A stretch of 34,048 bases of DNA from Gemmatimonadaceae bacterium. GTDB lineage: Bacteria; Gemmatimonadota; Gemmatimonadetes; Gemmatimonadales; Gemmatimonadaceae. The position numbers and the translations under genes are program-made. Shown in pieces: positions 8,869-17,387 of this stretch. The notes under the pieces are model-generated. The model searched no databases, was not told where the DNA came from, and worked only from the letters and a program-made list of their open reading frames with translations. The stretch covers positions 1-34,048 of the forward strand of contig JACMLX010000194.1 in NCBI GenBank assembly GCA_014379355.1, written 5' to 3'. The first letter of the stretch is position 1; each line of letters begins with the position of its first letter.

Positions 8869-9424
8869 CGAGAAACTCCTTCACGGCCCGCATGGCATTG
8901 TGGTAGTGCACTCTCGCCGCTCCCTCAGTGGTGGAGGCGACGACAGCAATGTCCTTGTACGACAACCCTTCGACCACGCGCAGCGTGAACACTTCACGTT
9001 GCAGCGGCGACAACCGCGCCACCGCCTGGCGTACGCGTCCTTCCGATTCATCGGCGACGACGCCGTCGAGCACATCATCCGCCGACACGAGCTGGTCCAG
9101 CGCATCCTCGATCGCGACGTGGTTGCGCTCGCGTCGCGCCGCCCGACGCTGGTCCAGCACCAGCCGCCGCGCAATCGTGAACAGCCACGAACGAAGCGAC
9201 GACTCCCCGCGAAACGCATCGAGCGACCCGAAGGCGCGCACGAACGTGTCCTGCACGATCTCCTCGGTCGCGACCATCGCGCCCAGACTGCCCACGAACC
9301 TCGCCAGCGACGTGGCATGGCGCTCCACCAGCGCAGTGGCGGCCCGCTCATCGCCGCTTGTCCAGCGGGCGATAAGCGCGCGATCCACCTCTGCGTCGTC
9401 GCCAGCTCGGATCAGTTCAGGCAT
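8861..9424 (-). CDS. ECF-type RNA polymerase sigma factor
   Basis: The 187-residue protein has only sigma regions 2 and 4, as in ECF factors. Region 2 lies at ~25-90, with EEIVQDTFVRAF and RSWLFTIARRLVLDQRR. Region 4 lies at ~130-185, with LSPLQREVFTLRVVEGLSY followed by a helix-turn-helix. It would direct RNA polymerase to a stress regulon and be held by the anti-sigma gene that overlaps its 3' end. The open frame continues 106 codons upstream, into the divergent phosphodiesterase gene. That extension is rich in His and Arg and not sigma-like, so I use the ATG at 9424 (MPELIRAGDDAEVD). No strong ribosome binding site is visible. An ECF-type promoter candidate just upstream suggests autoregulation. 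Confidence 0.9.
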   Translation of the reverse strand: MPELIRAGDDAEVDRALIARWTSGDERAATALVERHATSLARFVGSLGAMVATEEIVQDTFVRAFGSLDAFRGESSLRSWLFTIARRLVLDQRRAARRERNHVAIEDALDQLVSADDVLDGVVADESEGRVRQAVARLSPLQREVFTLRVVEGLSYKDIAVVASTTEGAARVHYHNAMRAVKEFLDA

Positions 9425-9445
9425 GTCAGTCTGGTAGGCAGACGC

Positions 9446-9473
9446 GACGTCGGCGGCGATGTTAAGGAAGTTC
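9446..9473 (-). promoter_or_regulatory. Possible ECF-type autoregulatory promoter of the sigma operon
   Basis: On the minus strand GAACTT (9473-9468) is followed after 18 bases by CGTC (9449-9446), about 20 bases before the sigma start. GAAC-type -35 and CGTC-type -10 elements are common for ECF promoters, which are often autoregulated. The spacer is slightly long and the motifs are short, so chance is a real possibility. Confidence 0.25.
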
Positions 9474-9580
9474 TGCACGAGTGGGATCGGCCCATCCGAC
9501 TTATGCAGAGCTTCCCTATGCACGTGGTGCCGGTCGCTGAGACGATCGTCCGCATGCTCCACCACTGACCCTCCCGGATC

Positions 9581-10282
9581 GTGCCTGCGCGCCCTCGTCC
9601 CGAGCTGATCGCCCACCGCGGCATGCCACGCCGCCATCGCGAGAATACCCTGCCCGGGTTCCTCGCCGCCATCGAGGCCGGCGCGACGGGATGGGAGCTC
9701 GATGTCCACGCAACCCGGGATGGTGTGGTGATCGTGCATCATGATCCGGTCCTGCCGAGCTGGGCTGAAATACTGGCTGGGCGCGCGATCGTATCTCTGG
9801 ACTGGTCAGACCTCGCCGCGGCAACCGTCGGCCCGGCCGGCGAAGTGATCCCGACGCTCGATGCCGTGCTCGACGCCGCTGGTCCGGAGCTCACCGTGTA
9901 TGTCGAGGTCAAGGCACGCGGCATCGAGACGCCGGTGGTCGAGTGCCTGGCCCGACACCCGGATCGGCGCGCAGCGGTGCACAGTTTCGATCATCGAGTC
10001 GCAAAGTCGATACATGCGCGATCGGCGAGGCCCGCCGGCGTGCTGACGGATTCGTACCTGATCGATGCAGCGCACGCCTTGCGTATGGCCGACGCGCGGG
10101 ACTTCTGGCCTCATCGCGAGATCGTCGATCAGGCGCTGGTCGACGCCATTCACGCCGCCGGTGGCCGCGTCATCGCCTGGACGGTGAACGACCTGGCCGA
10201 GGCGCGCCGCCTCTGTCGACTCGGCGTGGACGGCCTGTGCTCCGACGTCGTCGACGAGCTGCGGGACGTCGTCGGCGAATGA
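9581..10282 (+). CDS. Glycerophosphodiester phosphodiesterase
   Basis: This cytosolic enzyme hydrolyses glycerophosphodiesters, from phospholipid head-group turnover, to glycerol-3-phosphate and an alcohol. It has 233 residues, a normal bacterial length, and no signal peptide. Active-site motifs are intact: HRG (H12-G14), EN (E21, N22), ELD (E39, D41; metal ligands) and HHD (H54 as the second catalytic His). The C-terminal VDGLCSDVVDELRD matches the end of the TIM barrel. An in-frame TGA at 9566 leaves the GTG at 9581 as the only upstream start that keeps the HRG motif. It is transcribed divergently from the sigma operon across about 155 bases, and precedes the amidohydrolase pair by ~130 bases. 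Confidence 0.93.
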   Translation: MPARPRPELIAHRGMPRRHRENTLPGFLAAIEAGATGWELDVHATRDGVVIVHHDPVLPSWAEILAGRAIVSLDWSDLAAATVGPAGEVIPTLDAVLDAAGPELTVYVEVKARGIETPVVECLARHPDRRAAVHSFDHRVAKSIHARSARPAGVLTDSYLIDAAHALRMADARDFWPHREIVDQALVDAIHAAGGRVIAWTVNDLAEARRLCRLGVDGLCSDVVDELRDVVGE

Positions 10283-10415
10283 GCGCGACCGCACCGGGTC
10301 AAGGCGCGCGAGAACCGTTCCACAGGCCCCGTGTCGCATGGCGGAGTCGGCTGCGCGAGCGCACATTCGGCTCCGCCACCACCCGTCCCGCTGTTTCCTC
10401 CCGGAGGTCGAGCTC

Positions 10416-11843
10416 GTGCGACATTTTCTTGTGCTCCTGTGCGCGGCAACTACCGCCGTCCAGGCGCAATCCACCAGCCCTGCCGCCGCTCCGGCGCGCT
10501 CGACGCTCGCGCCCGGGCCTGGCGCGCTGTCAGTGCCCAACGCCGATCCGTTTCCGAGTACGTACCGCGCACCGACATCGCGCGCCGTGCTCATCACCAA
10601 CGCCACGATACTGACGGCCGCCGGTCCACAGATCGATCGTGGATTCGTGCTGATGCGTGACGGAAAGATCGTGAGCGTCGGCAGCGGCGCAGCGCCGGCG
10701 GCCGGTGACGCGGAAGTGATCGATGCCAACGGTCGTTATGTCACACCGGGGTTGATCGACACGCACTCACACATGGGTGCCGGTGCAGCTCCCGGCGGAC
10801 AGGCACTCAGTGACATCAATGAAGCCACGAATCCGAGCACGGCACGCGTGTGGGTCGAACACAGTGTCTGGCCGCAGGATGCGCAATTCCCGCGCGTGCT
10901 TGCCGGCGGCGTCACGACACTGCAGATCCTGCCCGGGTCGGCGAATCTCGTCGGCGGCCGCAGTGTGGTGCTGAAGGTCGTGCCGAGCGTCAGCGTGCAG
11001 GGCATGAAGTTCCCGGGGGCCAGGTACGGCCTCAAGATGGCTTGCGGCGAAAATCCCAAGCGTGTGTATGCCGCACGCAGTCCATCGACGCGAATGGGCA
11101 ACGTTGCCGGCTATCGCGCGGTCTGGATCGGGGCCGAGGCGTATCGTCGGCGGTGGGACAAGTGGCTGGCGGACAAGTCGGGTGATCCACCGACGCGCGA
11201 TCTCGAGAACGAGACACTGGCGGAAGTGCTGCGCGGCAACATCCTGGTGCAGAATCACTGTTATCGCGCCGACGAGATGCTGCAGATGATCGACATCGCG
11301 AAGGAGTTCGGCTATCGCATCCGGTCGTTCCACCATGGCGTCGAGGCGTACAAGCTCGCCGACGTCATGGCGCGTGACAGCATCTCGGGGTCGCTGTGGA
11401 GTGACTGGGGCGGCTTCAAGATGGAGGCGATCGACGGCATACGTGCCAATCTCGCATTGGTGCACAACGCCGGTGCGCGCGCCATCGTGCACAGTGATGA
11501 TGCCAGTGGCGCGCAACGACTGAATCAGGATGCCTCGAAGGCGCGCGCCGCCGGTGCCGCCGTCGGCATTGCCATCGACGACGCGACGCTCATCAAATGG
11601 GTGACGTACAATCCCGCCTGGGCACTCGATCTGCACGATCGCATCGGATCCCTGGAAGCCGGCAAGAATGCCGACGTCGTGCTGTGGTCGGCCAATCCGT
11701 TCAGTGTGTACGCCCGACCGGACCGCGTGTGGATCGACGGCACACTACGCCTGGACCGCGCCGATCCTCGTCAGGCATGGCGCACGGACTTCGAACTCGG
11801 CTACGTGCCGGCGGCATCCACCCAGACCGGAGGGCGCCGCTGA
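10416..11843 (+). CDS. Exported metal-dependent amidohydrolase (imidazolonepropionase-like)
   Basis: The open frame begins at 10338, but GTG 10416 is the better start. It follows GGAGG with an 8-base spacer and begins a clean signal peptide (RHFLVLLCAATTAVQA, then QS). That gives 475 residues. The amidohydrolase TIM-barrel ligands are present: HSH (H117, H119), a Lys in LKMACGENPK (K207, candidate carboxylated bridge), H281 in QNHCYR, H306/H307 in SFHHGVE, and H359 with D361 in IVHSDD. The C-terminal GSLEAGKNADVVLW closes the small beta-domain. Such proteins hydrolyse cyclic amides or dipeptides; the substrate here is unknown. The stop overlaps the next start by one base (TGATG), and the next gene is a paralogue that has lost these ligands. 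Confidence 0.9.
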   Translation: MRHFLVLLCAATTAVQAQSTSPAAAPARSTLAPGPGALSVPNADPFPSTYRAPTSRAVLITNATILTAAGPQIDRGFVLMRDGKIVSVGSGAAPAAGDAEVIDANGRYVTPGLIDTHSHMGAGAAPGGQALSDINEATNPSTARVWVEHSVWPQDAQFPRVLAGGVTTLQILPGSANLVGGRSVVLKVVPSVSVQGMKFPGARYGLKMACGENPKRVYAARSPSTRMGNVAGYRAVWIGAEAYRRRWDKWLADKSGDPPTRDLENETLAEVLRGNILVQNHCYRADEMLQMIDIAKEFGYRIRSFHHGVEAYKLADVMARDSISGSLWSDWGGFKMEAIDGIRANLALVHNAGARAIVHSDDASGAQRLNQDASKARAAGAAVGIAIDDATLIKWVTYNPAWALDLHDRIGSLEAGKNADVVLWSANPFSVYARPDRVWIDGTLRLDRADPRQAWRTDFELGYVPAASTQTGGRR

Positions 11844-13123
11844 TGCGCAAACTTTCGCTCGTCGCGCTGGCAGCGCTCACGTTCGCCGGTACCTCCGCTG
11901 TTGTCGCGCAGGAGACGGTCGCGATCACGGGAGGAACGATCTATCCGGTGAGTGGTCCGCGCATCGAGAACGGTACAATCATCCTCACCAACGGCATCAT
12001 CACGGCAGTCGGTGCGAATGTAGCCATTCCGGCCGGCGCTCGACGCGTGGACGCCAGCGGCAAATGGATCACACCCGGCCTCGTCGCTCCAGTCACGTCG
12101 CTGGGGGTCGTCGAAGTCGGTGCCGTGACCGACACGCGTGATGTGGGCGCCCGCGGCCTGAATGGTATTGCGGCAGCCTTTCGTGTCTGGGATGCGCTGA
12201 ACCCGAACGCGATGAGCATTCCTGTCGCACGACAGGACGGTGGTATCACGACGGTGGGTGTGATGCCGGCTGGTGGCATGGTGGCCGGAATGGGCGCAGT
12301 GATCGAGCTGCGTTCCGGCGTGACGGCCGATGCAATGCTGCGGAAGTCGCCGGCGGCGATGGTCGCAACGCTCGACAACGCATCCGCAAGTCAGTCAGGC
12401 TCACGCGCCGAGGCGCTGGCGAAGTTCCGTACGCTGCTGCGCGATGCGCGGGAATTCAATCTGGGTCGCGCGCGCTACGATGCCGGATCGATGCGCGACC
12501 TGAGCGCGTCACGCGCCGACCTCGAGGCAATGCAGCTCGTGCTGCGCGGCACGATCCCGTTGATCGTGAACGTCGATCGCGCGAGCGAAATCCTGAACGC
12601 GATCGCACTCGGGAAGGAGTTCGGCATTCGCATCGTGATCAACAGCGGCGCCGAGGCGTGGCAGGTCGCCGCGCAGCTGGCAGCGGCCAGGGTGCCGGTG
12701 ATGACGGGCGCGATGAACAACATTCCCGATGGCTTTTCGGCGCTCGGACAGCGCCAGGAGAATCTCGGGTTGCTGCGCCTGGCCGGCGTGCAGGTGGCCA
12801 TCGTCGGGAACGGCGCTGGTGGCGAGGACAACTTCAATGTCCGGAACCTGCGGTATGAAGCCGGCAATGCCGTGGCGTACGGAATGACGTGGGACGATGC
12901 CCTTCGCGCCATCACGCTGTCGCCTGCCGAGATCCTCGGTGTCAGCGATCGCGTCGGGTCGTTGGCCGTCGGCAAGGCGGCCAATCTCGTCGTGTGGACC
13001 GGTGATCCCTTCGAGTACGCGACACAACCCGAGATCGTCTTCGTCGCCGGCAACGATACACGCGTCTTCACTCGCCAGGACCAGCTCACCGCCCGCTATC
13101 GCAACCTGCCCGTCAAATACTGA
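11843..13123 (+). CDS. Amidohydrolase-fold paralogue lacking all metal ligands (probable pseudoenzyme)
   Basis: The ATG at 11843 overlaps the previous stop, follows a GGAGGGCG sequence, and begins a signal peptide (MRKLSLVALAALTFAGTSAVVAQ); the longer open frame from 11597 is not used. The 426-residue protein aligns along its length with the preceding enzyme (ITPGL, LRGTIPLIVNVDRASEIL, GKEFGIRIVINSGAEAW, GSLAVGKAANLVVW). Every ligand is replaced: H117 by V84, H119 by S86, H281 by N243, H306 by N267, H359 by G322 and D361 by G324. The frame is intact, so it is not a decaying gene. It may be a structural or regulatory partner of the upstream enzyme; that is inference. A strong hairpin follows ~85 bases downstream. 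Confidence 0.85.
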   Translation: MRKLSLVALAALTFAGTSAVVAQETVAITGGTIYPVSGPRIENGTIILTNGIITAVGANVAIPAGARRVDASGKWITPGLVAPVTSLGVVEVGAVTDTRDVGARGLNGIAAAFRVWDALNPNAMSIPVARQDGGITTVGVMPAGGMVAGMGAVIELRSGVTADAMLRKSPAAMVATLDNASASQSGSRAEALAKFRTLLRDAREFNLGRARYDAGSMRDLSASRADLEAMQLVLRGTIPLIVNVDRASEILNAIALGKEFGIRIVINSGAEAWQVAAQLAAARVPVMTGAMNNIPDGFSALGQRQENLGLLRLAGVQVAIVGNGAGGEDNFNVRNLRYEAGNAVAYGMTWDDALRAITLSPAEILGVSDRVGSLAVGKAANLVVWTGDPFEYATQPEIVFVAGNDTRVFTRQDQLTARYRNLPVKY

Positions 13124-13160
13124 GCGCTGTCGACCTGCTTCTCTCGCACAGCGCCATACA

Positions 13161-13293
13161 CACTTTTCACGCGGGGATCGCGGGGAACGCGGGGAAGGGT
13201 AACGGAAAATGCTGTGGGAACTGCGCTCGCGAGACGCTGTTCCCACAGCATTTGTTTTTCCCCGCGTTCCCCGCGGGCTCCGCGTGAAAAGTG
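13161..13293. repeat. Large composite inverted repeat (about 133 bases)
   Basis: Outer arms 13161-13196 and 13258-13293 are reverse complements at 33 of 36 positions. They are built from a 9-base CCCCGCGTT-like unit plus TGAAAAGTG. Inside lies a perfect 15-base stem (13207-13221 with 13239-13253) around a loop that is itself partly palindromic. The element sits between convergent genes, overlaps no gene, and resembles dispersed intergenic palindromes (REP-like) rather than an insertion sequence. It has no open frame of its own. Confidence 0.85.
13207..13259 (+). terminator. Probable intrinsic terminator after the amidohydrolase pair
   Basis: A perfect 15-bp stem (AAATGCTGTGGGAAC and its complement) with a 17-base loop is followed by TTTGTTTTT on the plus strand, 84 bases after the stop at 13123. 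The other strand has only a short T run (TTTTCC), so termination there would be weaker. The hairpin is part of the larger repeat element. Confidence 0.6.
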
Positions 13294-13417
13294 TTTCTCC
13301 GGATGCGTAGAACTCGCCATGCCGATGTGCGATTCCCACAGCATAAGTTGTTCCCCGCGTTCCCCGCGTGAAAAGTGTTTCTCCAGATACGTAGAACTCG
13401 CCATGGCGATGTGCGAG
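13241..13417. repeat. Two tandem direct repeats (93 and 84 bases)
   Basis: Unit A (13241-13333) and unit B (13334-13417) are adjacent and differ at about seven positions, apart from one 9-base deletion in B. The deletion removes one copy of the short CGCG-rich unit. Each runs from TCCCACAGCAT through the CCCCGCG units and TGAAAAGTGTTTCTCC to GTAGAACTCGCCATG and CGATGTGCGA. Unit A shares its first part with the inverted repeat. Unit B ends 11 bases before the TonB receptor stop. There are only two copies with no spacer pattern, so this is not a CRISPR. Confidence 0.85.
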
Positions 13418-13427
13418 TCAAGCAGGG

Positions 13428-15587
13428 TTATCGAGCCACGCCGATGTCGAGGCCGAGATACCAGTTGCGGAGTGGCGCAGGCTCGAGGACGCGACCGAAG
13501 GCGCCATTGACGGTCACGGCTCCGACGTAGGCAGTGTTCTGCGCATTGAGCACGCCGGCAAAGGGTTCGACGCGATAGCCGTTGCGCGACACTGTCCAGC
13601 TGGCGCGGATGTTGGTCACGCCGGTGCCCCAACCGGCAACGCGGGTCGTGTTGAAGTCGTCGGCGAACAGTGCGCTCGTCCACGTCTGATCCGCATCGAG
13701 CGTGAAGCCCCGCACGGACACGGAGCGAAATCCGAGTCGAAGCTGTTGTGGCGGGACACCGGGCAGTTGTTTGCCATCGAGTGTATCGACGCGGGTTCCG
13801 TTCGTCTGGCGGTAGTCGGCGAAGCGCAGAACCGACCAGGTATATGCAGCATTGATCGAGGCGATCCGCCCGGCCCGCACGCTGCCGCCGAATTCGAGGC
13901 CGGAGTTTCGCGTGCGACCGGCGTTCTCGAAATACGCCGTGCCGTCGACGACGCGTGATTGCACGATCGCGTTCTTCACGTTTGCGCGATACACGGCGAC
14001 GTTCCAGCTCGCGAGGCTGCTGATCGCTCCGCGCGCACCGATCTCCGTGCTCACCGTGCGTTGCGGTCCGAGCGCGGTGTTAAAGCCACCCGCGCGGTCG
14101 GGGCGCGCCTGCAACTCGGTCGTCGTCGGCGTCTCGAAACTGGTCGACACGTTCGCATACGGCGCAAACATCGTCCAGCCGGTCACCGTCACGCCACCGT
14201 GTCCGCTCACCGCTGACAAGGTGCGGCCGCCACTGTTGTCACCGTTGTTCACGCCGCCGTCCCTCGTGAACAGGTCGCGCACGGAGAATCGGAGGCGATC
14301 GTAGCGCGATCCGGCGCCGAACAGCAGACGCGGTGTCGGCGACCACTGCGCCTGCACGAAGGGCGCCGCGCTGCGCACGGTCTCGAACTGATCGAGAATC
14401 AGTGTGTCCGTTGCGGCGGTCGGGCGACCGCCGGTTGCCCGCAGGTTGATCCGACGGTCGCGCATCTGCTGCAGATCGACACCGGCCGAAAGCATCGGCG
14501 CCGATGGCGTCTCGCCAAGTGTGTAGCGCGCGCTGAGCCGGGTGCCGGCGAATACGCGGTCGAGCGTTGAATAAATGCCGGTCGTTGCCGTCACGGTGCC
14601 GGGCGGCGCGGTGGACAACGCATTGCGCACGCCGCGTGAACTGATCCAGGTCGTCGACACATACTCCGCGCGACTTCCCGCCGAACCGTGGTGATACGAC
14701 ACCGAGACCTGGTCCTGCTTCACACGCCGATCGGCGCCGCGACGGATGTTCGTCGCACTCGCCGAATCACGATTCGCCGCGTACTCCGCGAACGTCAACG
14801 CGCCCGGATTCACGGCCCGGGGCACCTCGGCCAGCTGCGCACGAATCTCGACCCGACTGTCCGCGCCGAGCGAGTAGTCGAGCGCACCGTTCAACTGACG
14901 CGACTCGGCCGCGCTGTAGACCCTGAATCCGTCGTACGTGGTGCGGGACAGCGACAATGATCCGATCGCGTTGCCGTTGCGCGCGACGGTGCGCAACTGC
15001 GCCTTGCGCTCGCCGAACGAGCCGGCCAGCAGGCGCACGCTCTGCGCGAACGGGGTCGGTGCGCGCAGGTCGTTGGAGAACGACAGCACGCCCGCCGAGC
15101 CGTTGCCGTACAGCGACGCCGTGCTGCCGCGCAGTACTTCGATGCGATCGATGTTCCCCAGCTCCACGTTGGTGAGTTGTGACTGCCCGTCGGGCAATGT
15201 CTGCGGCACGCCGTCGAGAAACACCTTCACGCCGCGGAGGCCGAAGTTCGCTCGCGCACCGGCACCACGGACGGAGATGCGCGAGTCCGTCGCGAAGTTG
15301 TAGCGGCTGGCCACAAACACGCCGGGGACCGAGCCCAGCGCCTCATCGAGCGTGACGGTGGGTTGTGCACGACGCAATTCGCGCACGCCGACGACACCGA
15401 CGGCCCACGGCACCTTGTCGAGCGCGCGCTGGTCGGACATGACGCGCACGTTCACCGTCGGCAGCGGCTGGATGCGTGTCGAGGAATCTGCGCGCGTCGA
15501 GTCGCGCCGCGTGGGGCGCTGCGCATCGGCACGAAGTGACGACAGCAACAGTGCCGACGCGGCGAGCAATGTCGGGAATTTCAGCAC
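13428..15587 (-). CDS. TonB-dependent outer-membrane receptor
   Basis: This is an outer-membrane beta-barrel with an N-terminal plug, importing a scarce ligand with energy from TonB-ExbBD. After a signal peptide (LKFPTLLAASALLLSSLRADAQ), the plug is recognisable by LDEALGSVPGVFV, SRISVRGAGARANFGLRG, VFLDGVPQTLPDGQSQL and IDRIEVLRGSTASLYG. About 550 residues of amphipathic barrel strands follow. The longest frame reaches 15794, inside the amidase gene, but its first 69 residues are Arg/Cys-rich and unlike a signal peptide. I therefore use GTG 15587, giving 719 residues. No clear ribosome binding site supports it, and a TTG 15 bases upstream is possible. The C-terminus ends in Arg rather than the usual aromatic residue. 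The ligand is unknown; the adjacent secreted amidase hints at a shared substrate. Confidence 0.88.
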   Translation of the reverse strand: MLKFPTLLAASALLLSSLRADAQRPTRRDSTRADSSTRIQPLPTVNVRVMSDQRALDKVPWAVGVVGVRELRRAQPTVTLDEALGSVPGVFVASRYNFATDSRISVRGAGARANFGLRGVKVFLDGVPQTLPDGQSQLTNVELGNIDRIEVLRGSTASLYGNGSAGVLSFSNDLRAPTPFAQSVRLLAGSFGERKAQLRTVARNGNAIGSLSLSRTTYDGFRVYSAAESRQLNGALDYSLGADSRVEIRAQLAEVPRAVNPGALTFAEYAANRDSASATNIRRGADRRVKQDQVSVSYHHGSAGSRAEYVSTTWISSRGVRNALSTAPPGTVTATTGIYSTLDRVFAGTRLSARYTLGETPSAPMLSAGVDLQQMRDRRINLRATGGRPTAATDTLILDQFETVRSAAPFVQAQWSPTPRLLFGAGSRYDRLRFSVRDLFTRDGGVNNGDNSGGRTLSAVSGHGGVTVTGWTMFAPYANVSTSFETPTTTELQARPDRAGGFNTALGPQRTVSTEIGARGAISSLASWNVAVYRANVKNAIVQSRVVDGTAYFENAGRTRNSGLEFGGSVRAGRIASINAAYTWSVLRFADYRQTNGTRVDTLDGKQLPGVPPQQLRLGFRSVSVRGFTLDADQTWTSALFADDFNTTRVAGWGTGVTNIRASWTVSRNGYRVEPFAGVLNAQNTAYVGAVTVNGAFGRVLEPAPLRNWYLGLDIGVAR

Positions 15588-15648
15588 GACGAAGGGCAAC
15601 GGGATCTCGAGTCGTGTGCAGTCAGGTGCACGCGCGATGCAGGCGCAT

Positions 15649-17283
15649 TCAGCGCGGCGTTGCCGCAACCGTGGGCGCGAAAGTGGGACGCACGCGATGT
15701 GACGTGGCCTGCTCGAAAGCAAACCCGGCCCGGAAGAGCACCGGCTCGCTCCACGCCGCGCCGAAGAACGAGAGGCCGACGGGCAGTCCCGCAACCCGTC
15801 CGGCGGGAACGGTCAGGTGCGGATATCCCGCGACGGCAGGTGCCGATGACACACCGCCGCCGAAATGGTCGCCGGCAATCAGGTCGATGGTCCACGCCGG
15901 ACCGCCGGTCGGCCCGATCAGCACGTCACAACGCGTGCGCCGCAGCGCCACGTCGAGTCCTTCACGACGCGACAGGCGCACGCAGGTTTCGCGCGCACGT
16001 CGATATGCCGGGCTGCTCAACGGCCCGCGCTTCTGTGACGCCGTGAGAATCTCCTGGCCGAACCACTGCAGCTCCCGATCGTGATTCTTCTCGTTCCAGA
16101 GAATGAGCTCGGCGAGCGAATGCACGGGAGCCGTGGCCGGCAACGCACCCAGGTAGGCATTCAGCCCCGCCTTGAACTCGTACTGCAGCACCTCGGTTTC
16201 CTCGGCACCGTACTTGTCGGCGTTCGGCACGTTCACGTTGTCGATGATCACGGCTCCGCGTTCACGCATCAGGCGGATCGCGTCCTCCATGACCGCATCG
16301 ACGCGCGTGTCGAAGCCGAAGTAGTTCCGCGCGACGCCGATTCGAAGTCCCTTGAGGCCATCGAAATCGAGGGTGCGGGTGTAATCCGTCGGCAGCGAGG
16401 CGGGCGCACCACGCATGGCGCTGTCGCTTGCATCGCGGCCGATCATGCCATTCAGCAACAGCGCCGCGTCGCGCACCGTGCGCGCCATCGGTCCGGCGGT
16501 ATCCTGGCTGGCTGAAATCGGGATGATGCCGGTGCGACTGACGAGACCGACGGTTGGCTTCAGGCCCACGATGCCGTTCAGCGATGCGGGACAGATGACC
16601 GAGCCATCCGTTTCCGTGCCGACCGCGGCGATGCAGAAATCCGCCGCGACGGCGGCACCACTTCCCGAACTCGAACCGCAGGGTGAGCGATCGAGCACGT
16701 GCGGGTTCTTCGTCTGGCCGCCGCGTCCGCTCCAGCCGCTGCTCGAGTGTGTCGAGCGAAAGTTCGCCCACTCGCTGAGGTTCGTCTTGCCGATAATCAC
16801 CGCACCGGCCGTGCGCAGGCGCGCCGCGACACCGGCGTCGCGACGTGCACGATTCTCCGCCAGCGCGAGCGATCCCGCGCTCGTGCTCATGCGATCACCG
16901 GTATCGATGTTGTCCTTGAGCAGGATCGGCATGCCATGCAGCGGACCGAACGTGCGTCCCGATGCGCGCTCCGCGTCGGCCGCATCGGCGAGTGCGAGTG
17001 CGTCCGGATTGATCTCGATCACACTGTTCACACGCGGCCCATCGGCATCGAGCGTGCGGATGCGCATGAGATAGTGCTCCGTCAGCGCGCGCGACGTGAG
17101 TCGGCCAGCTGCAATTTCGCCTTGCGCCACGGCGATCGTGAGATCGTCCAGTGCGTCGAGCGCGAGGCGCGGGGGCGGAGGCGTGCCAATCGTCGTCGGG
17201 TGGGCCGAGAAGCGCCGGAGCTGGGCGGATGCCGTGAGCGCGACTCCGAGGCCGACAAAATCCCGGCGATCCATGCAGTGCAT
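15649..17283 (-). CDS. Amidase-signature family amidase with Tat-like leader
   Basis: The 544-residue enzyme belongs to the amidase signature family, which hydrolyses carboxamides or peptide amides through a Ser-cisSer-Lys triad. The triad is K123 in ILLKDNIDT, S204 in PCGSSSGSG and S228 in GTETDGSVICP. These segments closely resemble peptide amidases of the family. The N-terminus MDRRDFVGLGVALTASA has a twin-arginine-like motif before a hydrophobic stretch, suggesting folded export. The first ATG at 17283 and a second at 17274 (giving MDRRDF) are both possible. It is upstream of the TonB receptor on the same strand with a ~60-base gap, so the two may be co-transcribed. The likely substrate is a peptide amide or small amide, unproven. 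Confidence 0.92.
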   Translation of the reverse strand: MHCMDRRDFVGLGVALTASAQLRRFSAHPTTIGTPPPPRLALDALDDLTIAVAQGEIAAGRLTSRALTEHYLMRIRTLDADGPRVNSVIEINPDALALADAADAERASGRTFGPLHGMPILLKDNIDTGDRMSTSAGSLALAENRARRDAGVAARLRTAGAVIIGKTNLSEWANFRSTHSSSGWSGRGGQTKNPHVLDRSPCGSSSGSGAAVAADFCIAAVGTETDGSVICPASLNGIVGLKPTVGLVSRTGIIPISASQDTAGPMARTVRDAALLLNGMIGRDASDSAMRGAPASLPTDYTRTLDFDGLKGLRIGVARNYFGFDTRVDAVMEDAIRLMRERGAVIIDNVNVPNADKYGAEETEVLQYEFKAGLNAYLGALPATAPVHSLAELILWNEKNHDRELQWFGQEILTASQKRGPLSSPAYRRARETCVRLSRREGLDVALRRTRCDVLIGPTGGPAWTIDLIAGDHFGGGVSSAPAVAGYPHLTVPAGRVAGLPVGLSFFGAAWSEPVLFRAGFAFEQATSHRVRPTFAPTVAATPR

Positions 17284-17387
17284 CCCGTGAAGTGAGTGAG
17301 CGGTCCGGCGGCGCGCGAGGTGATTGTGCGCACCCGAGCATGCTGGCGCCAGTACCTCACCGATCTGTCGTCATCAGGACGGTCCGG

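Noticed and set aside
9425..9742. N-terminal extension of the ECF sigma factor across the divergent phosphodiesterase start
   Set aside because: The residues are His/Arg-rich, not sigma-like, and antisense to a well-supported enzyme N-terminus.
13241..13417. Possible CRISPR array
   Set aside because: Only two adjacent units of unequal length with no unique spacers and no cas genes in the window.
15588..15794. N-terminal extension of the TonB receptor into the amidase gene
   Set aside because: The extra 69 residues are Arg/Cys-rich, overlap the amidase 3' end by ~145 bases and hide an obvious signal peptide.
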